Shown here one piece after another: positions 23,521 to 30,700 of a DNA stretch of 64,000 bases. The notes beneath the pieces are model-generated. The model was not told the origin of the DNA, did no database searches, and saw nothing but the letters and a program-made list of their open reading frames with translations. The stretch covers positions 1,809,029 to 1,873,028 of the forward strand of contig JADGEX010000001.1 of the NCBI GenBank assembly GCA_016744135.1, given 5' to 3'. Made by a program: the position numbers and the translations under genes. Numbering within the stretch: position 1 is the first letter of the stretch; each line of letters begins with the position of its first letter. Origin of the DNA: Pseudodesulfovibrio sp. GTDB taxonomy: Bacteria > Desulfobacterota > Desulfovibrionia > Desulfovibrionales > Desulfovibrionaceae.

Positions 23521-24393
23521 TCAATCCTCCTCCGGCTCCATTTCCTGAATACCGAGAACGGCACCTGTCGGGTCAGCAAAGAGGGCCACCCGCCCGGACC
23601 TCACATCCATCTGCGGTTCAATTAGAATACGCCCACCATTAGCCCGAATCAATTCCACAGTGGCCTTGATATTTTCGACCGCCACATAGGGGACCCACTG
23701 GGGATCAACATCTTTCCACGGAATTGAAACCACGCCAGCCCGAGGCCGATCGTCCGTCAACAACAGTTTATATTGTACCTTGTCATGGACCGCGACATCT
23801 TCAGAGGTATATCCACCAAGTCGAGTATAAAACGCGACAGCTTCATCCACCTCATTCGTCCACAGCTCTGCCCCAATCCAGCCGTTAGCACGAGGTTTTG
23901 CATCCGGCGGATCACCAACAGGAGAATGTAGCAAAGCAACAGGAGCTTTCTGAGGGTCAATAACCACCGCTATGCGGCCTCTGTTCGGCATCTCCTTGGG
24001 CGATGTATAGCCGGTCGCTCCCGCACTCAAAGCAGCATCAAAGGCATGATCTGTATCCGCCACAGACATATAAGAAAGCCATTGAGAATCACCAGACGTT
24101 GAATTACGCCCTATCATATTCCCGACAAACTGCCCTTGATGCATGATGTTCTTCACTTGCGCGTTGCCTTCATTGGCCCGTTCAAAATCCCAATCAAAGA
24201 CGCGATCATAAAAATTCTGCGCGGTAGTCATATCTGTGGTGAACAAATCAAACCACACGAACTTTCCGTTCAGTTGCAACTTTGCGGCATCCATGGTGAC
24301 TGGCGGAACAATCACCTTGGTTGAACACGCGGTCAGTCCGGTTAACAATAGCAGTGTCAAAGTGAGTGATGCGCAACGCATAAAGTTGTTCAT
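23521..24393 (-). CDS. Exported lipoprotein with two VOC (glyoxalase-like) domains
   Basis: This 290-residue protein has a lipoprotein signal peptide (TLTLLLLTGLTAC; lipobox LTAC) and two tandem vicinal-oxygen-chelate domains (about 40-160 and 170-288), each opening with the family pattern (VWFDLFTTDMTTAQNFYDRV; AELWTNEVDEAVAFYTRLGG). Each ends with a DPTGAVLGIQE or DPQKAPVALL type strand. VOC proteins are usually cytosolic glyoxalases, dioxygenases or antibiotic-binding proteins; an envelope-anchored form is less common. The ligand is unknown. It heads a two-gene unit with the His-rich lipoprotein. Confidence 0.85.
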   Translation of the reverse strand: MNNFMRCASLTLTLLLLTGLTACSTKVIVPPVTMDAAKLQLNGKFVWFDLFTTDMTTAQNFYDRVFDWDFERANEGNAQVKNIMHQGQFVGNMIGRNSTSGDSQWLSYMSVADTDHAFDAALSAGATGYTSPKEMPNRGRIAVVIDPQKAPVALLHSPVGDPPDAKPRANGWIGAELWTNEVDEAVAFYTRLGGYTSEDVAVHDKVQYKLLLTDDRPRAGVVSIPWKDVDPQWVPYVAVENIKATVELIRANGGRILIEPQMDVRSGRVALFADPTGAVLGIQEMEPEED

Positions 24394-24482
24394 GCGGCTA
24401 TCCTATGTGTAAAAGATTTTTGCTTACAGCCTGTTGCGGCGTGCGCAAGTGTAACACACCCTGCGAATAAAAGTGAACTGCA

Positions 24483-24519
24483 ATAAAAAAGGGCCGCTCC
24501 AACCTTGGAGCGGCCCTTG
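24483..24519 (-). terminator. Intrinsic terminator of the dsr operon
   Basis: A perfect stem AAGGGCCGCTCCAA/TTGGAGCGGCCCTT is followed on the minus strand by TTTTTTATTG. It lies about 60 bases after the dsrP stop. Confidence 0.9.
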
Positions 24520-24581
24520 TTCGAGCCTTTGAACCTAACGAGGTGACGTTACGTGGCTAGGCTTTCTAGCGATTACCAATT

Positions 24582-25820
24582 TTACGCCTCAGCAGGGGTT
24601 TCTTCCTCGGCCGAAGTGCAATTGCACGCGTCCTCGGTAGAACAACCGCAAGGCAAGGCTTGGGAATGTCCCATTTCTTGTTTCACTTCAGTGGCAACCT
24701 TAAAGAGGATCGTCACGATGAGAGCACCAATGGCATAAATCATCATGGAGACCAGTAACTCTTTACCGGTAGGCCAGTAGGGAGTGATGGTATCAAACGG
24801 AGTCGGATTGAAACCACCGATCAGCAGACCAAGCCCCTTGTCAAGCCAAGTAGCGATCACGAGGATGACGAGAGTCCAAGGCAGAAGCTTCATGTTATTA
24901 CGGAACTTCGGCGTCACCAACAGGGTGATTGAGATGGCTGCGAAGCCAATGAAGGTCCACATGAGGCCGACCAGTTCATGATGGCCGTGGGCACCTGCAA
25001 ACAGGTAAACCAGCGGATGCATGTGGCCGGGCATATTGGAATAGAAGGCGGTGAAGACTTCAAGGGCAAAGAAGAACATGTTCACGCACATGGCGTAAGC
25101 AATGATCTTGACCAAAGTCTTCAAAGCGTTCTTGGGCATCTTGAAGGTGGTTACCCTCTCGGTGACCAACATTACGAGCGTCAAAATCGCAGGACCGGCG
25201 CAGAACGCAGAGGCAAGGAAGCGGGCAGCCAGAATGGCGGTAAGCCAATAGTGGCGGCCGGGCAGCCCCTGATACAGGAACGCGGTCACGGTATGGATCG
25301 AGAAAGCCCATATAATGGATATGTAGATGAACGGCTTGAGCCACTTCGGGTGCGACAGATTCGCACGGTCGGCAGTCAGGCAAGTCCAACCCACGAACAG
25401 GTTCAGGAACAGATAGCCATTAATGACCATCGCATCCCAGAACAGTACAGAGTTCGGAGAGGGGTGGAGGAACATGTTCATCATACGGCTCGGCTGACCG
25501 ATGTCGACAACGACGAACAGAAGGCACATTATACAGGCCGCGATCGCCATGAACTCACCGAAGATGACCATGTGCTTATTGGCCTTGTAGCCATGGAAGT
25601 AGTTTGGCAGCACGATCATGACACCGGAAGCGGCCAAACCAACGAGATAGGTGAGCTGGGAGATGTAAAATCCCCAAGACACATCACGGCTCATGCCGGT
25701 GGTTTTCAGACCGACCATCAGCTGATTGAGATATGCCAAAGCACCGATTCCAATCAGCACTAGGAGGAACGCAACCCAGGCATAGTATCTTTTGGAGCCT
25801 TTGAGAGCTAATTCAAGCAT
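24582..25820 (-). CDS. dsrP: DsrP, NrfD-like membrane subunit of the DsrMKJOP complex
   Basis: DsrP is the integral membrane quinone-interacting subunit. The 412-residue protein has ten predicted TM helices (from YYAWVAFLLVLIGIGALAYL onward), typical of the NrfD/PsrC superfamily, and a C-terminal Cys-containing acidic tail (PCGCSTEDACNCTSAEEE). The complex passes electrons between menaquinone and the DsrC disulfide in sulfite reduction. It is the last gene of the operon, starting 9 bases after the dsrO stop, with the terminator at 24483-24519 after it. Confidence 0.96.
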   Translation of the reverse strand: MLELALKGSKRYYAWVAFLLVLIGIGALAYLNQLMVGLKTTGMSRDVSWGFYISQLTYLVGLAASGVMIVLPNYFHGYKANKHMVIFGEFMAIAACIMCLLFVVVDIGQPSRMMNMFLHPSPNSVLFWDAMVINGYLFLNLFVGWTCLTADRANLSHPKWLKPFIYISIIWAFSIHTVTAFLYQGLPGRHYWLTAILAARFLASAFCAGPAILTLVMLVTERVTTFKMPKNALKTLVKIIAYAMCVNMFFFALEVFTAFYSNMPGHMHPLVYLFAGAHGHHELVGLMWTFIGFAAISITLLVTPKFRNNMKLLPWTLVILVIATWLDKGLGLLIGGFNPTPFDTITPYWPTGKELLVSMMIYAIGALIVTILFKVATEVKQEMGHSQALPCGCSTEDACNCTSAEEETPAEA

Positions 25821-25829
25821 GTAGTCCCC

Positions 25830-26600
25830 CTATATGATGTAGTAAACACTGGGCTCGGTGCCGACAGTGGGTTTACGACGAATGGTGAACCGCTCGCGAA
25901 GGACCTTGCGAACATCGGAATCGGGATCATTGAGATCACCGAAAATGATGGCGCCCTCGGAGGCTTCCACGCAGGCGGGCTGCTTGCCCACGGCCAGACG
26001 TTCGACACAGAAGTTGCACTTCTCGACGACGCCGCGCATGCGGGTGGGGAACTCAGGGTTCAACTTTGCCAAATCGAGGTTTTCACGGGGTTCGCCCCAG
26101 TTGAATGAACGGGAGCCGAAGGGGCATGCAGCCATACAATACCGACAGCCGATACAGCGGTGGTAATCCATGGCGACAATGCCGTCAGGACGCCTAAAGG
26201 TTGCCTTCGTCGGGCAGACGCGCACACAAGACGGCTCTTCACAATGGTTGCACAGCAACGGAAACGCGCGGTGGTGAATCTCTTCAGCCAGATGCGGATT
26301 TTCCTGTTCCGGGAAAGTGTGGGCATATGTATCAGACCACAGCCATTTCACTTCCTGTTTGTTCGCAATGCTTGGAACGTTGTGGATGGAGTGGCAGATT
26401 TCCGCCAGCTTGGCGATATCTTCCTCAGTGTGCAGCTTGGTGGTGTCGATGACCATGCCCCAATGTTTGGCATGGACAGCATCGGCATTCGCCTTGACCG
26501 GAGAATGTCCACCGCTGGATGCCATGGCTTTGGGAGCCAAGGCCAAACCAGCCGCAGCAAGACCGGCAAGCTTAACGAAGGTTCTTCTGTTTTTATTCAT
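25830..26600 (-). CDS. dsrO: DsrO, periplasmic 4Fe-4S ferredoxin-like subunit
   Basis: DsrO is exported by the Tat path: the N-terminus NRRTFVKLAGLAAAGLALA carries the twin-arginine motif. The 256-residue protein has ferredoxin-like cluster motifs, including CNHCEEPSCVRVCP, CIGCRYCMAACP and CNFCVER, in the arrangement of a four-cluster (NrfC-like) electron-transfer subunit. ATG 26600 overlaps the dsrJ stop by one base (TAATG), so the longer frame to 26711 is rejected. It relays electrons between DsrJ and DsrP on the periplasmic side. Confidence 0.96.
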   Translation of the reverse strand: MNKNRRTFVKLAGLAAAGLALAPKAMASSGGHSPVKANADAVHAKHWGMVIDTTKLHTEEDIAKLAEICHSIHNVPSIANKQEVKWLWSDTYAHTFPEQENPHLAEEIHHRAFPLLCNHCEEPSCVRVCPTKATFRRPDGIVAMDYHRCIGCRYCMAACPFGSRSFNWGEPRENLDLAKLNPEFPTRMRGVVEKCNFCVERLAVGKQPACVEASEGAIIFGDLNDPDSDVRKVLRERFTIRRKPTVGTEPSVYYII

Positions 26601-26989
26601 TATTTCAAACCCTCCGGCTGAATGTGGCAATCCCAGCAGTAGGGAGAAACACCGGCATCGGTATGACACTTGTCGCAGAATTCGGCCTTGTTCGTATGGC
26701 ACTTCATGCAAGTGTTCTGCAAAGAGATGGTAAACTCTTTGCCCTTGTGGTTCGTATAGATCCGCTTGCCGTCACGCAGGGCCCAGTCGCGCCAGTCGTT
26801 GAGAAGCTGCATGTGCTTTTCGCGCATGAACTCCTTGGACTCGATGCATTCCTTTTCGCCTGCGGGGAGTTTGAGCTCAGGCTGCTTGTATTCCTTGGTC
26901 ACGACTTTGCCGATCGCAAACGGAGCGCAAAGCAAGCCAAAGAAGATGAGCAGGCCGACGATGATGGGGAAACCATTCTGCATTTTCAT
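26600..26989 (-). CDS. dsrJ: DsrJ, triheme cytochrome c subunit
   Basis: This 129-residue protein has an uncleaved N-terminal anchor (about 8-28) and three c-type heme sites, CMKCH, CDKCH and CWDCH, all in the last 40 residues. DsrJ is known for unusual heme ligation, including a Cys ligand. It starts directly after the dsrK stop with GGAGG inside the dsrK end, and overlaps dsrO by one base. Confidence 0.97.
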   Translation of the reverse strand: MKMQNGFPIIVGLLIFFGLLCAPFAIGKVVTKEYKQPELKLPAGEKECIESKEFMREKHMQLLNDWRDWALRDGKRIYTNHKGKEFTISLQNTCMKCHTNKAEFCDKCHTDAGVSPYCWDCHIQPEGLK

Positions 26990-28660
26990 TTATGCATCCT
27001 CCATGTTCGGGGGAGTCCAATCGTCCTCTTCGTCCTCAAATCCGGGCAGATACTCCTGACGGAGATCCATCTTGCGTTCGGACTCGCCTTCCATGACCAA
27101 TGCGTTGGCGACCAGTTCGTGAACACCAGCGATAGTCACACCGGGTGCCCAGTAGTCGGCCAGCGGGATCAGGGTAGCGCGGTCAATGGCGCAAATGCAG
27201 GCCATGGTGTTGACACCATGTTTTTCCTGCACATATCTGAGAGCGTTACCGCGAGGCAGACCACCGCGCAGGCGGATTTCCATAATCTCATCGGTATTCA
27301 GACCGGAACCGCCAGCGCAGCAGAAAGTCTGCTCGCGAGTGGTACCGACAGGCATCTCGAAGTAATTATTGACCACGTGCTTGATAACGTAGCGAGGTTC
27401 TTCCAAAAGACCCATTCCCCGTGCAGGGTTGCAGGAATCATGGAAGGTGACACGCAAGTGATCGTTACGGCTGGGATCAAGTTTCAGCTTATTGTGCTTC
27501 ATCAAGTCAGCCGTGAATTCAGTGATATGCAACATTTTGGTGGCTGCAGAAGTCTCAAACACCGTGCCGGTGATCGGGGACTTCGGAGTGGTCATGCCAG
27601 CATGCTGAGTATCACCGGTCATGGTATCCATGTACTGGTGAACAACACGCCACATATGGCCACATTCGCCGCCAAGAATCCACTTACAACCAAGGCGTTC
27701 GGCTTCGGCGTACATCTTGGCGTTGAGCTTCTTCATGGTTTCGTTATTGGTAAACGAACCGAAGTTACCGCCCTCAGATGCGTAGGTGGACATGGTGTAA
27801 TCGAGACCGATTTCATCAAACAGCATCAAATATCCCATGAAGGTATAGATACCGGGGTCCGCGAACACGTCGCCGGACGGGGTGATGAACAGAATCTCGT
27901 GGCCCTTTTCGTTCAGCGGGGCCTTGACGCGCTTACCGGTGACTTCTTCGATATCGTCAACCATGAAGTCCACGATATCCTTGAAGGCGTGGGGCTGAAT
28001 ACCAAGATGGTTACCGGTGATATTACAATTTGAGACTGGCTCCATAATCCAGTTGATATTCAAACCAACCAGATGCATCAATTCGCGGGCCATCATGGTC
28101 ATTTCCGCGGTATCAATGCCATAGGGACAGTAGAGGGAGCAACGACGGCACTGGGTGCACTGATAGAAATAGATAAACCATTCTTTCAGGACATCCTCTT
28201 CCATGACGCGGGATCCGGTGAGCTTGCTCAGGATCTTGCCCGCCACGGTGAATTCACCACGGTAGACGGAGCGCATCAACTCGGCACGAAGAACAGGCAT
28301 GTTCTTGGGATCGCCGGAGCCAATAAAGAAGTGACATTTGTCAGCGCAAGCACCGCAACGCACGCAGATATCCATGAACACCTGCAAGCTACGGAACTTT
28401 TTCAGTCTTTCACGGAAGCCGTTGACCACAATTTCCTTCCAGTTGGAAGGTAGTTTCCAATCAGCTTCACCCGGATTCCATTGGCGGGCAGGACCCCAGA
28501 GACCGGGAAGCTTGGATTCCATATACTCCATCTTCTCGGGCTTGGCGGGGTAACACCAGTGACCCGGTGAGAAATCCACCGGGGTTTCCATCCAGCCAGT
28601 GGCCGGTGGATTGTAATCTATGCTCTTGAAGAGCTCATCTGCTTTTGGGATGTCGGACAT
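26990..28660 (-). CDS. dsrK: DsrK, HdrD-like Fe-S catalytic subunit
   Basis: DsrK is related to heterodisulfide reductase HdrD and is the likely site where the DsrC trisulfide/disulfide is reduced. The 556-residue cytoplasmic protein has two 4Fe-4S motifs (CVRCGACADKC and CTQCRRCSLYCP) and CCG-type motifs for the catalytic cluster (GGECGHM and FCCAGGSG, with CNPARG between). The start ATG 28660 has GAGGAG upstream. It follows dsrM after 51 bases in the canonical dsrMKJOP order. Confidence 0.97.
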   Translation of the reverse strand: MSDIPKADELFKSIDYNPPATGWMETPVDFSPGHWCYPAKPEKMEYMESKLPGLWGPARQWNPGEADWKLPSNWKEIVVNGFRERLKKFRSLQVFMDICVRCGACADKCHFFIGSGDPKNMPVLRAELMRSVYRGEFTVAGKILSKLTGSRVMEEDVLKEWFIYFYQCTQCRRCSLYCPYGIDTAEMTMMARELMHLVGLNINWIMEPVSNCNITGNHLGIQPHAFKDIVDFMVDDIEEVTGKRVKAPLNEKGHEILFITPSGDVFADPGIYTFMGYLMLFDEIGLDYTMSTYASEGGNFGSFTNNETMKKLNAKMYAEAERLGCKWILGGECGHMWRVVHQYMDTMTGDTQHAGMTTPKSPITGTVFETSAATKMLHITEFTADLMKHNKLKLDPSRNDHLRVTFHDSCNPARGMGLLEEPRYVIKHVVNNYFEMPVGTTREQTFCCAGGSGLNTDEIMEIRLRGGLPRGNALRYVQEKHGVNTMACICAIDRATLIPLADYWAPGVTIAGVHELVANALVMEGESERKMDLRQEYLPGFEDEEDDWTPPNMEDA

Positions 28661-28711
28661 ATCTTTTATCTCCTCAGATAAAGAAGTATCACCTAACGGT
28701 GAACCCTGGGC

Positions 28712-29752
28712 CTAAGCCTCTTCCTCGGGGGCCTTGCCATTCTCGGGATTGTCGAGCGGCAGACCAACCTCGGCCATGGGGACACCGAATTGCTTCTCGT
28801 AGTCCGCGTAGGCATGGGCCTTGATGTTAGGATCATTCCAGGGGTTCACATGATGCTTGGCACGCGAATCGTTCGGCAGGTTCCGTGTCGGAGACAGGAA
28901 GACACCGGGAAAGTGCATAAGCTTGCTGAACGGGAAGTACGCCATGAGGCAACTGACCAAGAAGACGTGAATGAAGAAGGAAACACCGATCACATCGGAG
29001 ACAACGTAGTTAAACGTCATCAGCCCCATGGTCAGTTCCTTGATCGCGATAACGTCGACCTTGGCGTAGTACCGCATGTAGATGCCCGACAGGGCGATAG
29101 CCAGGATCAGGAACAACGGAAAAAAGTCCGATGCATACGAGATGTAGTTGATCCTGGAATTAATCAGTCTGCGACCCAAGAGCAAAAGCACACCAGCCAA
29201 CAGACCGAGGTCGGTCAAATACATGGTCGGAGCACCTATCTGCAAGAGACCGTCCACGAAATCGAGACCATTCACGAAGAACGGAACCGGCTCGAGGAAC
29301 AGACGAAGGTGTCGCAGGGCTACAATGAAAAAAGAATAATGGAAAGTGATGGCAAAGAGCCACAGCCACTTACTGGATTTGTAAGCAACAATGGGATGAT
29401 CCTTTCCTTGGTGCAGGGACACTGCAGTGTTCCTGAACAAAGACCGGAACGCGAAGACTTCAAGCACCATACGGAAAAAAGTCTGAGCGCCGGTCTGGGG
29501 ACAGTCCAGCTTGTTCTGCGGGAACAGCTTGGGGTCAAAAGACTTGAACTGACCACCGGTTGTGGGGATGCGAAACGGCACGGCCGAACGACCCCAGATT
29601 ATGACTTTATAAATAAAGCCGACGACAAAGATGATGAAAGCCGTTGTCGGGATGCAGACACCGAAGAAAGTCCTCAGATGTGCCGCATCAACCCCAAACA
29701 ACGGGATCAACACCAGGAGAAAGACGAACAGAAGTGAGTAAAGAGCATTCAT
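28712..29752 (-). CDS. dsrM: DsrM, NarI-like b-type cytochrome membrane subunit
   Basis: DsrM carries two b hemes and exchanges electrons with menaquinone. The 346-residue protein has five or six hydrophobic segments and His residues on the helices (FHYSFFIVALRHLRLF; SFFIHVFLVSCLMAYFPF). A hydrophilic tail ends EEEA. The start ATG 29752 has GAGGTGACG upstream. It is the first gene of the operon; the promoter must lie in 29753-29948. Confidence 0.96.
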   Translation of the reverse strand: MNALYSLLFVFLLVLIPLFGVDAAHLRTFFGVCIPTTAFIIFVVGFIYKVIIWGRSAVPFRIPTTGGQFKSFDPKLFPQNKLDCPQTGAQTFFRMVLEVFAFRSLFRNTAVSLHQGKDHPIVAYKSSKWLWLFAITFHYSFFIVALRHLRLFLEPVPFFVNGLDFVDGLLQIGAPTMYLTDLGLLAGVLLLLGRRLINSRINYISYASDFFPLFLILAIALSGIYMRYYAKVDVIAIKELTMGLMTFNYVVSDVIGVSFFIHVFLVSCLMAYFPFSKLMHFPGVFLSPTRNLPNDSRAKHHVNPWNDPNIKAHAYADYEKQFGVPMAEVGLPLDNPENGKAPEEEA

Positions 29753-29867
29753 CTACCGTCACCTCGCTTGAAGGTTGGACCTGCCGATTTTACCGGAGGC
29801 CTGCCACTTTCGGTACACGCTCTCAAGGAATCGTCGATGCCTGAACGGCGACGCATGCGAAAAACAA

Positions 29868-29887
29868 ATTCGTAGAATACCACGAAT
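29868..29887. promoter_or_regulatory. Inverted repeat in the dsrM promoter region
   Basis: ATTCGT and ACGAAT arms are separated by eight bases and lie 116-135 bases upstream of dsrM. A TATTCT that could be a -10 box falls inside it on the minus strand, so a bound protein could control the dsr promoter. No regulator can be named. Confidence 0.3.
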
Positions 29888-29948
29888 CCACCCCCTTGCA
29901 CACCTCGTCCCGGTTCTCACACCGAGGCAAAACCCCTCGAACGGATCC

Positions 29949-30476
29949 TTAATCGACCGATGTTTCGGTCGTAACGTCCACAATCATTCCGGCCTTCCTG
30001 AGCAAGCTGCTCTGGGCGCGTTTCACCTCGTCAACGCGGAACCGGAATACCTCATCGCGACTTTTGGCATAGATGTCAAAAGACATCATAGCCAAATTGT
30101 CTATTTTAGCCTCAAACCTCAACAGGTTATCAAGTGTCCCATCTTTTTTCATTGCCTTGAAAAACTCGTCACGAAGAAGTTTTTTCAGCAAAAAAACAAA
30201 ACTGAGAGCCTGCGAGGGGGTGAAATCCTGTACCGCTCTGATACGTATGAGCTTATCCAGGCTTTTAGCAATTACCTCTGCATCTTGCCATTCAATCAAT
30301 TGATCGAACAGTTCCCCGGTTGCCTCGATGATGGCAGCCCCCACGGGGTTTTGAAATCGATCTTTTTGTTTAGTCCAAACTTTCTGTGTTTCGGTCGGAT
30401 ATGTCTTAAGGACTAGTTCCGCCCACTTTGTCGCCAGTTCGGCCTTACGTTCGGCCAGTACGGATTCAAATGTCAT
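29949..30476 (-). CDS. RsbRD N-terminal domain protein upstream of dsrMKJOP
   Basis: This 175-residue cytoplasmic protein matches the RsbRD_N domain (RsbR-like globin-fold sensor), with the opening ESVLAERKAELATKWAELVL and TYPTETQKVW. It lacks the STAS output domain that true RsbR proteins have. Genes of this type stand next to dsrMKJOP in Desulfovibrio genomes as I recall, so a role tied to that complex is likely but unproven. ATG 30476 (MTFESV) is favoured over the first codon at 30497. The stop is 196 bases before dsrM. Confidence 0.8.
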   Translation of the reverse strand: MTFESVLAERKAELATKWAELVLKTYPTETQKVWTKQKDRFQNPVGAAIIEATGELFDQLIEWQDAEVIAKSLDKLIRIRAVQDFTPSQALSFVFLLKKLLRDEFFKAMKKDGTLDNLLRFEAKIDNLAMMSFDIYAKSRDEVFRFRVDEVKRAQSSLLRKAGMIVDVTTETSVD

Positions 30477-30542
30477 TATATGCTCGCAATAACTCATGAA
30501 ACATCAAATCCTGACTGCCCGATCAAAGCGGGGAAGTCTCAG

Positions 30543-30573
30543 TTTCACAAGCGTGCATTGAAAAATTGTGAAA
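30543..30573. promoter_or_regulatory. TTTCACAA/TTGTGAAA inverted repeat upstream of the RsbRD_N gene
   Basis: Perfect eight-base arms (30543-30550 and 30566-30573) are separated by 15 bases. The half-sites resemble CRP/FNR- or Rex-family half-sites but point outward, unlike their standard operators. It lies 67-97 bases upstream of the start at 30476. Confidence 0.4.
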
Positions 30574-30700
30574 AACATCACGTAAAACTCAGAAACATAT
30601 TCCAAACCCCTTGGAAAACGTCAAGGCTTTTTCCAGGAAAAACTGACTAATGAGAAGGGGTATCAGGACGCGATAACGCCTGAATTCACACGAAAGAATC

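Noticed and set aside
26624-28033. 469-residue open frame antisense to dsrK/dsrJ
   Set aside because: It spans two genes of the dsr operon with exact motifs on the minus strand; no family match.
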